The notes: generated by a model not told the origin, from the letters alone. A DNA stretch of 39,194 nt from Candidatus Bipolaricaulota bacterium (GCA_028278555.1 JANQEA010000072.1:1-39194); one strand, 5' to 3'; shown: positions 1 through 8,394, numbered from the stretch's first letter. Numbers and translations: made by a program.

Positions 1-413
1 ACGATCGTCGGGAGGAGATCGCTCGGGTGCTCGGTCAGGACGACGAACGCGAGGTCGCGAGGCGGCTCTTCGAGGATCTTGAGGAGTGCGTTCGCCGCCT
101 CAGGTGTGAGCGTCTCGGCACGAGGGATCAGACAGACCTTCCGCGACGCCTGGACCGGCGAGAACTGCGCGAGGCGGACCATCTCGCGAACCTGATCGAT
201 CCCGGTCCGTTCCTTCTTCTCCGCCGGCATCAGTTCGATGAGATCCGGATGGGCGCCGCGGAGCGCGAGTCGTTCGTCGGCGTCGTCCCCGAGGCGTGGA
301 GCCGCCAATCGGCGCCCCTCCGCAAGACGGTCGGCGGCGCGCGGCACGAGATAGAGCGTCGCAGCGGCATTGGTCGTCGTGGCCGCATAGCCTGCGGCGG
401 AAGGGGCGTTCAT
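1..413 (-). CDS. holB: DNA polymerase III delta-prime subunit, C-terminus cut by window edge
   Basis: Clamp-loader subunit that helps load the sliding clamp at replication forks. The 137 visible codons read on the minus strand from ATG at 413. The clear family block is near residues 90-117: RKVCLIPRAETLT then ANALLKILEEPP, the region after the sensor-1 strand in delta-prime and gamma/tau AAA+ proteins. Just before it is HPDLIELMP and a conserved-looking DQVREM helix. The N-terminus is short and I see no Walker A and no zinc-binding cysteines where DnaX-like relatives have them, so it is probably a non-hydrolysing subunit. It lies 60 bases downstream of mobB but seems to have its own promoter at 423-451, with almost no leader. 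Identity is confident; the missing C-terminus lies outside the window. Confidence 0.87.
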   Translation of the reverse strand, partial: MNAPSAAGYAATTTNAAATLYLVPRAADRLAEGRRLAAPRLGDDADERLALRGAHPDLIELMPAEKKERTGIDQVREMVRLAQFSPVQASRKVCLIPRAETLTPEAANALLKILEEPPRDLAFVVLTEHPSDLLPTI

Positions 414-422
414 CGCGCGACG

Positions 423-451
423 AGGGTACCACAGGCTCGAGAGAGACGCAA
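423..451 (-). promoter_or_regulatory. Promoter for holB (near-leaderless)
   Basis: On the minus strand: -35 TTGCGT (446-451), 17-base spacer, -10 TACCCT (423-428). The expected transcript start falls within a few bases of the ATG at 413, and no Shine-Dalgarno sequence is present, so the transcript is probably leaderless. The same hexamer pair recurs at 37951-37980. Confidence 0.5.
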
Positions 452-473
452 TCGGAGCAGGCGCTGCGATGCC

Positions 474-971
474 CTAGAGAAGCTCGGTTTCGAGCAGCTC
501 GGCGATTCCGGGCAGGTCGTTCGGCGAGAGGACGAGCGTCCCGTCGGGTGCGGCGACCCGATCGCTCGTGATCACGGCGAGGACGTCGATCTCGCCGGCG
601 AGCGGCTCGCGCGCGAGTTCACGGCCGCGTCGGAAGACCTCGATCTTCGGGAGAGGTCCGCGTTTCATTCCCTCGACGAGGACGAAGTCGCAGTCGGGGA
701 AGAGTCGATCGATCAGCCGTTCGATCCCCTCTTCAGGGGATCGCGTCCAACGAAGGGTCGCGCTCGATTCTCCGAGGAGGAGGACCGGCTCGGCCCCTGC
801 GCCCGCCAGCAGAGCACTGTCGGAGCCCGGCGCATCCGATGCTGTGAGATGCTGGGCATGCTTGACGGCGCCGACATTGAATCCTCGGTCGACGAGGTAC
901 GGAATCAATCGGGAGAGGAGCCGCGTCTTGCCGCTGTCGTGATGGCCGATGAACGAAACTGCAGGGATCAT
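474..971 (-). CDS. mobB: MobB-like molybdopterin-guanine dinucleotide adapter GTPase
   Basis: Accessory GTPase of molybdenum cofactor maturation, thought to bind GTP and assist MobA in attaching GMP to molybdopterin; cytosolic. The protein of 165 residues opens with a strand and P-loop, FIGHHDSGKT (residues 7-16), followed by the family pattern GAVKHAQH and later DFVLVEGMKRGPLPK, which is the MobB signature (usually DxxLVEGxK). Length matches the 160-180 typical of the family. I start it at ATG 971 because an AGGAG lies five bases upstream and the P-loop then sits at the usual distance; a longer frame to 1094 has no such support. A TACAAT -10-like hexamer lies at 1024-1029. No molybdoenzyme gene is in the window. 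Confidence 0.88.
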   Translation of the reverse strand: MIPAVSFIGHHDSGKTRLLSRLIPYLVDRGFNVGAVKHAQHLTASDAPGSDSALLAGAGAEPVLLLGESSATLRWTRSPEEGIERLIDRLFPDCDFVLVEGMKRGPLPKIEVFRRGRELAREPLAGEIDVLAVITSDRVAAPDGTLVLSPNDLPGIAELLETELL

Positions 972-1054
972 CTTCGCTCCTGGTGCCAAGAGTCTCCGGA
1001 TTCGATCCGTGGCTGAATGTCGGATTGTACGAAACGGCCGAAGGGCAGGCCAGT

Positions 1055-1083
1055 TTGCGAGGGGTATTTCCGTCCTCGATAAT
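1055..1083 (+). promoter_or_regulatory. Promoter for the acyl-CoA synthetase operon
   Basis: -35 TTGCGA (1055-1060), 17-base spacer, -10 GATAAT (1078-1083), about 30 bases before the ATG at 1118. A GAGGTG Shine-Dalgarno precedes that ATG. Confidence 0.55.
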
Positions 1084-1117
1084 CCCGGCGACATTCAACC
1101 GCGAATGAGGTGACTCA

Positions 1118-2740
1118 ATGAGAACGCTGTCTCAGGTCCTCCGCGAAACGACGGAGAGATTCCCAGCGCGAGATGCCATCCTCGATCCGAGCGGGGAACG
1201 GCTTACGTACGGTGAACTGAACGAGCGGGTCGATCGACTCGCCCGCGGACTGCTCGATCTCGGCGTCGGCAAGGGCGACAAGGTCGGCCTGTGGATGCCG
1301 AACATCCCGGAGTGGGTCGTCGCCTACTACGCGATCGCGCGGATCGGTGCGGTCGTCGTGCCGATGAACACGCGATACAAGACCCACGAGGTCGAGTACA
1401 TCCTCGATGACTCGGAAGCGACGACGCTTTTCGCGGTCGGCGCGTTTGCGAAGATCGACTACCTGGAGATGATCGCGGAGATTCGTCCGAAGCTGCCGAA
1501 CCTGAAGCACGTCGTCATCGTTGGTGAAGCGGCGGAGGGGATGCATGGCTTCGACGAGGTCGTCGCGCGCGGAGGCGAGTCCCTCGCCGACGGTCGGCTC
1601 TCCGAGCGGGAGTCGGCGTGCGATCCGAGCGACAACGTCTTCATTCTCTATACATCGGGAACGACGGGAAATCCGAAGGGCGCGATGCTCTCGCATCACA
1701 ACATCGCCAAGAACGCCGAGCAGGTCACGGAGGTCCTCCATACCTCCGAGGAGGACGTCTTCCTCCTCGCGGTCCCGTTCTTTCACTGTTTCGGGTGCGT
1801 CCTCGGGGTCGCCGGGGCGATCGCCTGGGGGGCGGCGATGGTTCCGATGCAGGTCTTCAGAGCGAAGGAAGCGCTCGAGCTCGTCGAGCGGTTCCGGGTG
1901 AGCGTCCTCTACGGCGTGCCGACGATGTTCGTCCTCGAGCTGGAGGAGAACCGGAAGGGGAAGGACGACGGAACGGCGTACGACGTATCGACGTTGCGGA
2001 CCGGCATCATGGCCGGCGCCCCCTGCCCGATCGAGGTGATGAAGGGGACGATGGAAGAGCTCCAATGCAACGTGTCGATCGCCTATGGCCTGACCGAGGC
2101 CTCGCCGGTGATCACGATGACACGATTCGATGACTCGCTCGAGCGGCGGGTCGAGACGGTCGGTCGCCCCCTCGACGGCGTCGAGGTGAAGATCGCCGAT
2201 GACGATCACAATCCGGTCCCGACGGATGAAATGGGCGAGCTGGCGTGTCGCGGGTACAACGTGATGCTTGGCTACTACCGGGCTCCCGAGATCACCGCAC
2301 AGACGATCGACGAGGAGGGCTGGCTCTACTCCGGCGACCTGGCGACGATGGACGCCGAAGGCTACGTCAAGATCGTCGGCCGGAAGAAGGACATGCTGAT
2401 CTCCGGCGGCTTCAACGTCTACCCGGCCGAGATCGAGGAGTATCTGTTCACCCATCCGAAGGTGCAGAACGTCTCGGTGATCGGCATGCCGGACGACGTG
2501 TTCGGCGAAGTCGCTGCCGCCTACATCATCCCGCGCGAGGGCGAGACAATCGATCCGCAGGAGATCGTCGACTTCTGCGTCGGCGAGATCGCCAACTTCA
2601 AGGTGCCTCGCTACGTCGAGATCGTCGACGACTTCCCGATGACCCAGTCGGGGAAGGTCCAGAAGTTCAAGCTTCGCGAGATCGCGAAGGAGGCGTTCGA
2701 CGCCGGCTCGATGGCGAAGCTCTCGCCGAGCAGGAAGTGA
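1118..2740 (+). CDS. AMP-forming acyl-CoA synthetase (long-chain fatty acid--CoA ligase type)
   Basis: Activates a carboxylic acid with ATP to an acyl-adenylate and transfers it to CoA; cytosolic. 540 residues, full length for the ANL superfamily. Visible motifs in order: phosphate-binding loop YTSGTTGNPKG (about residues 178-188), A5-like YGLTEASPVIT, A7 WLYSGDLATMD, A8 hinge GRKKDMLISGGFNVYP, and A10 with the catalytic lysine at K513 in PMTQSGKVQKFK. FadD-like medium or long-chain substrates are most likely from the overall pattern, but the substrate cannot be read from sequence. The start has a Shine-Dalgarno (GAGGTG). The stop overlaps the GTG start of the M20 peptidase (GTGA), so the two are translated together, hinting at a shared catabolic role such as processing acyl-amino acids. 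Confidence 0.93.
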   Translation: MRTLSQVLRETTERFPARDAILDPSGERLTYGELNERVDRLARGLLDLGVGKGDKVGLWMPNIPEWVVAYYAIARIGAVVVPMNTRYKTHEVEYILDDSEATTLFAVGAFAKIDYLEMIAEIRPKLPNLKHVVIVGEAAEGMHGFDEVVARGGESLADGRLSERESACDPSDNVFILYTSGTTGNPKGAMLSHHNIAKNAEQVTEVLHTSEEDVFLLAVPFFHCFGCVLGVAGAIAWGAAMVPMQVFRAKEALELVERFRVSVLYGVPTMFVLELEENRKGKDDGTAYDVSTLRTGIMAGAPCPIEVMKGTMEELQCNVSIAYGLTEASPVITMTRFDDSLERRVETVGRPLDGVEVKIADDDHNPVPTDEMGELACRGYNVMLGYYRAPEITAQTIDEEGWLYSGDLATMDAEGYVKIVGRKKDMLISGGFNVYPAEIEEYLFTHPKVQNVSVIGMPDDVFGEVAAAYIIPREGETIDPQEIVDFCVGEIANFKVPRYVEIVDDFPMTQSGKVQKFKLREIAKEAFDAGSMAKLSPSRK

Positions 2741-3927
2741 GCGTCACGCGTCCCGATGTCCTCGAGCTGACGAAGCGGCTGATCGAGATCGAGAGCCACC
2801 CTCTCTGCGATGGGCGGGAGGCGGCGATCGGGCGCTTCCTCGTCGACTGGTTCGCCGAACGGGGGATCGAGGCCGAGCTTCAGCCTGTCGACGGGGAGCG
2901 GGCGAACGTGATCGCGCGCGTGCCGGGCGGTGACGGCCCGAGCCTGATGCTTTGCGGCCACATGGACACGGTCCCGGCCGGCGACATGCCGGATGCATTC
3001 ACACCGCGTGTCGAGGAGGGCGTCCTCTGGGGGCGTGGTGCGTGCGATATGAAGGGCGCAATCGCAGCCATGGCAACAGCCATGGCTGCGATCGCGTCGG
3101 AGAATGCTGCGCATTCTCCGGTGGGTGACGAAGCCGAGTCTCCCACCGGCGAGCTGGCAGGAGACTTGGTGTTCGTCGGGACGGTCGATGAGGAGACGGG
3201 CGGGCTCGGGGTGAAGGGCATCATCGACAGCGGGCTTCGAACGACGTACGCCGTCGTCGGCGAGCCGACCGGCCTCCGGGTCGCGCTCGCTCACAAGGGG
3301 GCGTGTTTCATCCGGATCACGCTCGTCGGTCGCGGCGCCCACGGGAGCTGTCCGGAGAAGGGCGTCTCCGCCGTCTCCTACGCCGCGAGGATCGTCCGCG
3401 CGATCGAGGAGGAGCTTCGGCCGAGGCTCGATGGGCGGACGCATCCGCTTCTTAGCCCGTCGACGGTCAACGTCGGGCGCGTCTGCGGCGGCACCCAGCC
3501 GAACATCGTCGCCGAGCGTTGCGAGATCGACATCGATCGACGGATGGTCCCCGGCGACGACGATCCTCTCGGTGAGATCACGATGCTTGTCGAAGAGGTC
3601 TGCCGAGGCGTCGACGGCCTTGCGTTTGCCGTCGAAGAGAGTCCGATGACGTCGGTCGTCCCGCATACCTCACTCCAGACGCCCGTGGACTCGCCGCTCG
3701 CGCGCGCGGCCTTCGCGGCATGCCGCACGGTCGGCCGTCCGGCCGATCCGGTCGGCGTCACCTACTGGACCGATGGGAGTCACCTGGCCGATCACGGGAT
3801 CGAGACGATCGTCCTCGGTCCTGGAGAGATCGCCGATGCCCACGGACCGCACGATCGCGTGACGATCGACGAACTGCACGACGCCGTCGAACTCTACGGA
3901 CGGATCGCGCGCTCGATCCTCACTTAG
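2737..3927 (+). CDS. M20 family metallopeptidase (ArgE/DapE type)
   Basis: Zinc-dependent deacylase or peptidase of the acetylornithine deacetylase/succinyl-diaminopimelate desuccinylase clan. 396 residues from GTG 2737, chosen because it overlaps the preceding stop by four bases (GTGA) and begins at the family's N-terminus; upstream codons belong to a shadow frame. Metal and catalytic residues are visible: H75 and D77 in GHMDTVPAG, D104 in GACDMKG, and the catalytic base E152 with metal ligand E153 in VDEETGG. A dimerisation domain with GAHGS follows, and the C-terminal TDGSHL and late histidine are present. Residues about 109-138 contain an extra stretch compared with typical relatives, encoded by three back-to-back inverted repeats (separate entry). 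Exact substrate is unknown. Confidence 0.9.
   Translation: MSVTRPDVLELTKRLIEIESHPLCDGREAAIGRFLVDWFAERGIEAELQPVDGERANVIARVPGGDGPSLMLCGHMDTVPAGDMPDAFTPRVEEGVLWGRGACDMKGAIAAMATAMAAIASENAAHSPVGDEAESPTGELAGDLVFVGTVDEETGGLGVKGIIDSGLRTTYAVVGEPTGLRVALAHKGACFIRITLVGRGAHGSCPEKGVSAVSYAARIVRAIEEELRPRLDGRTHPLLSPSTVNVGRVCGGTQPNIVAERCEIDIDRRMVPGDDDPLGEITMLVEEVCRGVDGLAFAVEESPMTSVVPHTSLQTPVDSPLARAAFAACRTVGRPADPVGVTYWTDGSHLADHGIETIVLGPGEIADAHGPHDRVTIDELHDAVELYGRIARSILT
3061..3149. repeat. Three consecutive inverted repeats inside the M20 gene
   Basis: Three hairpins lie end to end within the reading frame. First: 13-base perfect arms 3061-3073 and 3080-3092 (atcgcagccatgg and its complement), 6-base loop. Second: 10-base perfect arms 3098-3107 and 3111-3120, 3-base loop. 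Third: 8-base perfect arms 3118-3125 and 3142-3149. They encode about residues 109-138, between the D104 metal motif and the GDLVF strand, where M20 relatives normally have a much shorter linker. The frame is preserved. Confidence 0.8.
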
Positions 3928-3951
3928 GTGCAGGGGCGTGGACGTCCCGCC

Positions 3952-5406
3952 TCACGGAGCGAGGAGCGACTCGTACCCCAGCGGGCAGATGCTTCCGCCG
4001 AGATTCCCGTCCGGGTCATCGGGCGCCGGGATCGTGTTCCCGCTCCCGGAAACCTCGCCGTCGAAGTAGTGGGAGACGAACAGGGCATACGGTTCACACG
4101 ACGCGGAGAGGAACTGGAGTCCCCACCCGTCGTTCCGGAGAATCCTCGTGCCCAACAGGGAAAGCGTCACGCCGTCCCAGACGAGCAGGCCGCCCTGGGT
4201 GTTCTCCGAGACGGTGCAGCCTGCGACGAAGAGGTCGGCCGTGTCCTCGGCACGAATCCCGACGCCCCGATTCCCTTCGACGACGGACTTCGACACACGA
4301 ACGATTGACTCCTCGATCGCATACAGCCCGGCGGTGATGCGGTACGGCTCCGCCTCGACGCCAACGCCGTTGTCGAAGATCCGGCTGTCTTCGATGTCGA
4401 TCCGCGCCGATTGAGAGCCGAAGATCCCGAACTCTCCGTTCTCGTGGATCCGGCAGTCCTCAAGGTGAACCGACGAGTCGAGGCCGGCGATCGACAGGCC
4501 GGCCTGGACCGCGTCGGATAGGGCGACCCGGTCGAGGATGACATCGATGCGTCCTTCGATCAGCGCAGTGGCACCGACGTGTGGTCCGATCGCGATCCCG
4601 TAGAACCCGCCGGACACAGATACGCCGCTGATCCGAACGTGAAGAATCTGGCCTTGCATCTCGGGGGCGACGGTGATCGCGGCATCGCGAAGTCGCCCGC
4701 CGCTCGGGCCGACGATCTCGACGGGGTCGGTTGTGTCAGGGGCGACGGTCAGGGTGAGACTCTTCGAGATCCAGAGTGGGTCGTTCAGAACGTACGTTCC
4801 GCTCTCGACGTAGACGGTCCCGCCGGGGAGAACGCGATCGACCGCATCCTGAAGGCTCTCCCCCGCGCGGACGACGACCTCGGCGCCGGGGAGGATCGAC
4901 AGGCTGTACTCGACGCCGGAGAGGCCGGTCGGGAGTTCGGCGTCCCCATGAGCGGCGAACAGGTAGGCGTAGAGTGCCCGCAGCTCCGCCTCATCGGCGC
5001 GGCCGCCGCCGGCGATGATCCGTTCCGCCACGCCGAGCGCATCGCGAAGGAACGCCAGAGCGTGCTCGAGCGAACTCGACAGATCGGTCTTCACATCGAA
5101 CGACAGCGACGCCGCATCGACGTCGGCGAGGACCCGTTCGGTCGAACCGATTAGGCCCGTTCCCTCCGAATCCCCGCCTGCCAGCAGACGTGAAATCTCC
5201 TCGATGTTGATGCGGACGTCCTCCTCGCTCAGGCTGAGCAGAGCCGACTTCGCGAGGAACATCGCCAGCCGTACGCTGCTCTGGATCTGCGCGAGTTCCT
5301 CGAGGATCCCGCTTCCCTCGTCCGTCTCGGGTTGGGCCGCGACCGTCAAGAGGGTCGCGAGGAGGACCACAAGGCAGACGCCGGCTTTCCCTCTTGCTCC
5401 GCTCAT
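3952..5406 (-). CDS. Secreted right-handed beta-helix (NosD/PbH1-type) protein
   Basis: 484 residues starting at ATG 5406, with AAGGAG upstream and a four-base overlap (ATGA) with the upstream regulator. Residues 1-24 are a signal peptide (positively charged start, then VCLVVLLATLLTVAAQ). Residues about 30-165 are helical and of unknown function. From about residue 180 the pattern GESLQDAVDRVLPGGTVYVESGTY is the classic opening of NosD/pectate-lyase-like beta-helices, followed by repeated short strands (for example HLEDCRIHENGEFGIFG, DLFVAGCTVSENTQGG). Such proteins bind or cut carbohydrates or act as adhesion scaffolds; no catalytic residues are recognisable here. Exported to periplasm or surface. 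Ends 24 bases from the convergent M20 gene. Its coupling to a membrane regulator suggests the two act in one response. Confidence 0.85.
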   Translation of the reverse strand: MSGARGKAGVCLVVLLATLLTVAAQPETDEGSGILEELAQIQSSVRLAMFLAKSALLSLSEEDVRINIEEISRLLAGGDSEGTGLIGSTERVLADVDAASLSFDVKTDLSSSLEHALAFLRDALGVAERIIAGGGRADEAELRALYAYLFAAHGDAELPTGLSGVEYSLSILPGAEVVVRAGESLQDAVDRVLPGGTVYVESGTYVLNDPLWISKSLTLTVAPDTTDPVEIVGPSGGRLRDAAITVAPEMQGQILHVRISGVSVSGGFYGIAIGPHVGATALIEGRIDVILDRVALSDAVQAGLSIAGLDSSVHLEDCRIHENGEFGIFGSQSARIDIEDSRIFDNGVGVEAEPYRITAGLYAIEESIVRVSKSVVEGNRGVGIRAEDTADLFVAGCTVSENTQGGLLVWDGVTLSLLGTRILRNDGWGLQFLSASCEPYALFVSHYFDGEVSGSGNTIPAPDDPDGNLGGSICPLGYESLLAP

Positions 5407-6509
5407 CCGGCACTCCTTTCCGTCGGAGTTGATCCTTGGGTTCGTCCCTCGCCCGATGACGGGGACGGCTCGAATCGATATCCAAATCCCTTCACGTTGA
5501 CGACGCATCGCTCGCCGCCCGGTCGTGTGTCTTTCAGTCGTTGCCGCAGCCTTCGGATTCCTTGGCGGACGTCGGTCGAGTCGGCATAGGGGGAGTCCGC
5601 CCAGACGGCGGCGATGATCTCCGTTTCAGAGAAGACCCGGTTCTCGTCGGAGGCAAGCAGCCAGAGAAGCTCGAAAAGCTTCGGCGTCAGCCGGAGCGGG
5701 ATTCCCCCGAAGTGGACCTCCCTTGCCGCTCGGTCGATCGAGAGTTCGCCCCGAACGATGAGCTCGTCCGCACTGCGATCGCCGCGAGCCGGGGGCGGCA
5801 TCTCGTGGATTTCCATCGGCCGGAGCCTGATGCGAAGCGCGAAGACGAGCCCAACCGGGAGGAACCACAGACCGGCTCCGATCAACGCGATCCGCAGATC
5901 GTTGGCGGCGGCGCGCCCCGCAAGCGGGGAGGCATCGAACCCGACGCGGATGTAGCCGTCGGAGGCCGATCCTTCTTCGTTGTGCAGCGGAATCGTGACG
6001 TCGACGAGCGGTCCGCCTCCTTCGGATCGGAAGGCAATCCTGCTCGCCCCACCTTCGACGAACGAAGAAAGCGGAGGCGGGGTGACGCCCGAGTCTGCGC
6101 GAGGCCGATCGATCACTGCCACTCCGTCGTAGACGATCTGGACGTACAGAGAACTCCCCGAGAGCATCAAGTCGGCGACGCGGGAGAGCGTTTCGCGATC
6201 CCGCGCGTCGAGCCACATGGTCGCGGCCTGGGCGAAGGCCTGTGCGCTCAGGAAGCTTCGGGTTCGAAGGTCCTCTTCGAGCCCCTTCCCGGAACGAATC
6301 GAGTACGCAACGGCGATCCCGGAGAGAAGGAGCGCCAGGGCGAGCGATGCGCAGATCAACACTGCCGGTCGGAGGAAGAGCACCTTTCGGAACACCCCGA
6401 CAAGGTACCGAATCGGTACGAGGCGGCGCAATCGATGCATCGATCGGAGGATGTCGAGCGTGCGCCCCAGAAACGGAGTGGGGATGAAGATTCCGCCGTT
6501 GTCGGCCAC
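5403..6509 (-). CDS. Membrane one-component regulator: Cache-like sensor plus C-terminal OmpR-type winged helix
   Basis: 368 residues from GTG 6509 (no good Shine-Dalgarno; ATG 6440 is an alternative). Order: cytosolic tail 1-46, transmembrane helix about 47-70, extracytoplasmic region about 71-203 that looks like the single Cache/PAS sensor of histidine kinases, second transmembrane helix about 205-226, then a cytosolic winged helix about 250-347 (PLRLTPKLFELLWLLA, then VNVKGFGYRFEP, the typical Trans_reg_C recognition and wing pattern). There is no kinase or receiver domain. The known membrane-bound winged-helix regulators CadC and ToxR carry the DNA-binding domain at the N-terminus with one membrane pass, so this order is reversed. 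It probably controls the coupled beta-helix gene and perhaps the divergent esterase gene. Confidence 0.85.
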   Translation of the reverse strand: MADNGGIFIPTPFLGRTLDILRSMHRLRRLVPIRYLVGVFRKVLFLRPAVLICASLALALLLSGIAVAYSIRSGKGLEEDLRTRSFLSAQAFAQAATMWLDARDRETLSRVADLMLSGSSLYVQIVYDGVAVIDRPRADSGVTPPPLSSFVEGGASRIAFRSEGGGPLVDVTIPLHNEEGSASDGYIRVGFDASPLAGRAAANDLRIALIGAGLWFLPVGLVFALRIRLRPMEIHEMPPPARGDRSADELIVRGELSIDRAAREVHFGGIPLRLTPKLFELLWLLASDENRVFSETEIIAAVWADSPYADSTDVRQGIRRLRQRLKDTRPGGERCVVNVKGFGYRFEPSPSSGEGRTQGSTPTERSAG

Positions 6510-6690
6510 GATCGCCGCTCGGATGCGTCGAACGTGTCACGCCGTTATCACGCTCAAATCGTTGCGGAGTTGCGTCCGAACGGATACCTCCTTCTATGGA
6601 ACGACCGTGTCTGTGCCGATCGAATCTGTCGCGAACGTTGGACGATGCGCCATAGCGCGTCGATCGAAAAGGCTCATGGAGGTCATGAAG

Positions 6691-8100
6691 ATGCTGAAGA
6701 TCTGGATGAGATGGGGGACTGTGGCCGGGCTTGTCGCCGCGCTGAGCCTTGGCGTTGGAGCGAAGATGGACCCCGTGGCGGTCGAGTGGATTCAGCAGAC
6801 CGCGATCCGTCTCGATACGGTCGAGTTCGACGGACAGCACGCGGATCTGATGCCGCTTACATCGCTCCTCGACGGCGCCAGGGTCGTTGCGCTCGGCGAG
6901 GGGACGCACGGCACACGGGAGTTCTTCACGCTTCGCCAGCGGATGATCGAATTCCTCGCGACGGAACTCGGTTTCGCCGACTTCGCGTTCGAGTTTCCGT
7001 ACGGAGAGGGCGTTCAGATCGACAGGTACATTCACGGCGGCGAGGGGGATCCGGCGGAGATCCTCGCACGCGTCTACTGCCCGCCGTGGAACCACTCGGA
7101 GATGGTCGAACTGATCGAGTGGATGAAGGACTACAACGCAGCGCCCGACTGCCCGAGGGTGCTCAGGTTCCACGGAGTCGACATCCACGACGGGTCGTCG
7201 GCCTTGCTGATCGACTCGCTCCTCAGCTTCATCGAGAAGGTCGATCCCACGCGTGTGGGCGAGATCGCGGGGAAGCTCGATTGCTTCCGCTACAACTCGA
7301 TGTACCACGTCGCGACGTTTGTCGACTTGGCAGAGGGCGGGTGCCGCGCGGAGCTCGCCTCGGTGGTCGACACGATGACCAAGCAGCGCGGGCGATATAC
7401 CGGAGCATCTTCGTCGCGAGAGTACGCCGTCGCCCTGCACGAGGCGAAGCTCCTCCTTCAGCGTGCCGAACATCGATATCTTCTGACCACGAAGCCGCAG
7501 GAGGCAGACGATCTCCGGGATCTGTACATGGCCGAGAACCTCGTGTGGGTCGCCGAGAATCTCGCGGCGAACGGCCGGGTGGTGCTCGGGGCGCACAACT
7601 ATCACATCGGCCGCTATCTCGATCTGCCGCGCGTTGTCGGAATCGAGAACCGGACGCAGACGTCGATGGGCTGGCATCTCGGAGAGCGATACGGGGCCGC
7701 ATACGTCCCGATCGGAATGACGACGCGAACGGGCGAACTTGCCATCTTCCCGTTCCCGGGAAGCGGCCTCGTGAGCGAAGAAGACGGTCGCGGGATGCCG
7801 CAGCGCGAATTGTGGGAGATCCCGCGGATTCGCTACTCCGACATCATCGACAATCTTCGCGGTGCCGACGTGTCGCCGTGCATCGTCGATCTTCGAGCCG
7901 AGCGGGGGGCGCCGGGGACCGACTGGCTGTTCGAGGAGAACCCGTTCCTCCACATCGGGACGATGTTCTTCCCGACGATTGGTACGTCGTACACGGCGTA
8001 TTCGGCGATCTCCGAGCCGTTCGACTTCCTCGTCTATATCGACGAGACGATGGCTCCAGCGATGCTCCCGTGGACACCGTGGGAGGCGCTTCCGAAGTAG
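6691..8100 (+). CDS. Secreted erythromycin-esterase-like protein
   Basis: 469 residues. I choose ATG 6691 because GGAGG at 6678-6682 then sits eight bases away; ATG codons at 6676 and 6685 are too close to it. Residues 1-25 form a signal peptide, unlike the cytosolic EreA/EreB resistance enzymes. Family motifs: VVALGEGTHGTREFF with the conserved Glu and His, FAFEFPYGEG with the second Glu, and GAHNYHIGR with the late catalytic-site His. The family hydrolyses macrolide lactones in EreA/B, but most members have unknown substrates, and an exported member is unlikely to be a dedicated antibiotic-resistance enzyme. Divergent from the membrane regulator across 180 bases, so it may be part of the same regulon. 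Followed by a strong terminator at 8254. Confidence 0.86.
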   Translation: MLKIWMRWGTVAGLVAALSLGVGAKMDPVAVEWIQQTAIRLDTVEFDGQHADLMPLTSLLDGARVVALGEGTHGTREFFTLRQRMIEFLATELGFADFAFEFPYGEGVQIDRYIHGGEGDPAEILARVYCPPWNHSEMVELIEWMKDYNAAPDCPRVLRFHGVDIHDGSSALLIDSLLSFIEKVDPTRVGEIAGKLDCFRYNSMYHVATFVDLAEGGCRAELASVVDTMTKQRGRYTGASSSREYAVALHEAKLLLQRAEHRYLLTTKPQEADDLRDLYMAENLVWVAENLAANGRVVLGAHNYHIGRYLDLPRVVGIENRTQTSMGWHLGERYGAAYVPIGMTTRTGELAIFPFPGSGLVSEEDGRGMPQRELWEIPRIRYSDIIDNLRGADVSPCIVDLRAERGAPGTDWLFEENPFLHIGTMFFPTIGTSYTAYSAISEPFDFLVYIDETMAPAMLPWTPWEALPK

Positions 8101-8253
8101 CCTGAGCTTCACAATGAGCGGGAGCAGAACGTTCACTCGGAGGGCCATTTCGTGCACACAATCCCGCCATAGATTGCCAACAAGACCTTCACGAGAGCGG
8201 GGCATGATCTCACCGATCTAGTGAGAGCACCCACCAACACGCACCAACCTCCA

Positions 8254-8293
8254 GAGGCCCGGGCACAGCCCGCCCGGGCCTCACGCCTTTCTT
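8254..8293 (+). terminator. Rho-independent-like terminator
   Basis: Perfect 11-base arms 8254-8264 and 8272-8282 (gaggcccgggc and its complement), 7-base loop, then a pyrimidine/T-rich run (cgcctttctt). It ends the esterase transcript before the phosphatase promoter. The rest of 8101-8336 shows nothing recognisable. Confidence 0.75.
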
Positions 8294-8336
8294 GGGACCG
8301 GCAATGAGGCGACGTTCCTTCACAGTCGGAATGGAC

Positions 8337-8365
8337 TTGGCATCAGAGTCTCACAACCCCATACT
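8337..8365 (+). promoter_or_regulatory. Promoter for the metallophosphatase gene
   Basis: -35 TTGGCA (8337-8342), 17-base spacer, -10 CATACT (8360-8365). The coding start is at 8395 with AAGGAGG just upstream. Confidence 0.5.
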
Positions 8366-8394
8366 GATCCAGGACAAAGCAAGGAGGTTCAGAT

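Noticed and set aside
27..1016. 329-codon plus-strand frame over holB and mobB
   Set aside because: It is the opposite-strand shadow of two recognised genes and shows no domain or ribosome site.
1115..2455. 446-codon minus-strand frame over the acyl-CoA synthetase
   Set aside because: Shadow of a gene with all family motifs; composition is Arg/Asp/His rich without any motif.
6691..8100. Reading the erythromycin-esterase-like gene as an antibiotic-resistance gene
   Set aside because: It has a signal peptide and sits in a regulator/secreted-protein context; most family members are not known to act on macrolides.
5541..8105. 854-codon plus-strand frame and an 859-codon minus-strand frame (5626-8205) spanning the regulator and esterase region
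   Set aside because: Both lie opposite or out of frame to genes with clear domains, are rich in Arg/Gly/Asp as expected of shadow frames in GC-rich DNA, and have no recognisable domain.
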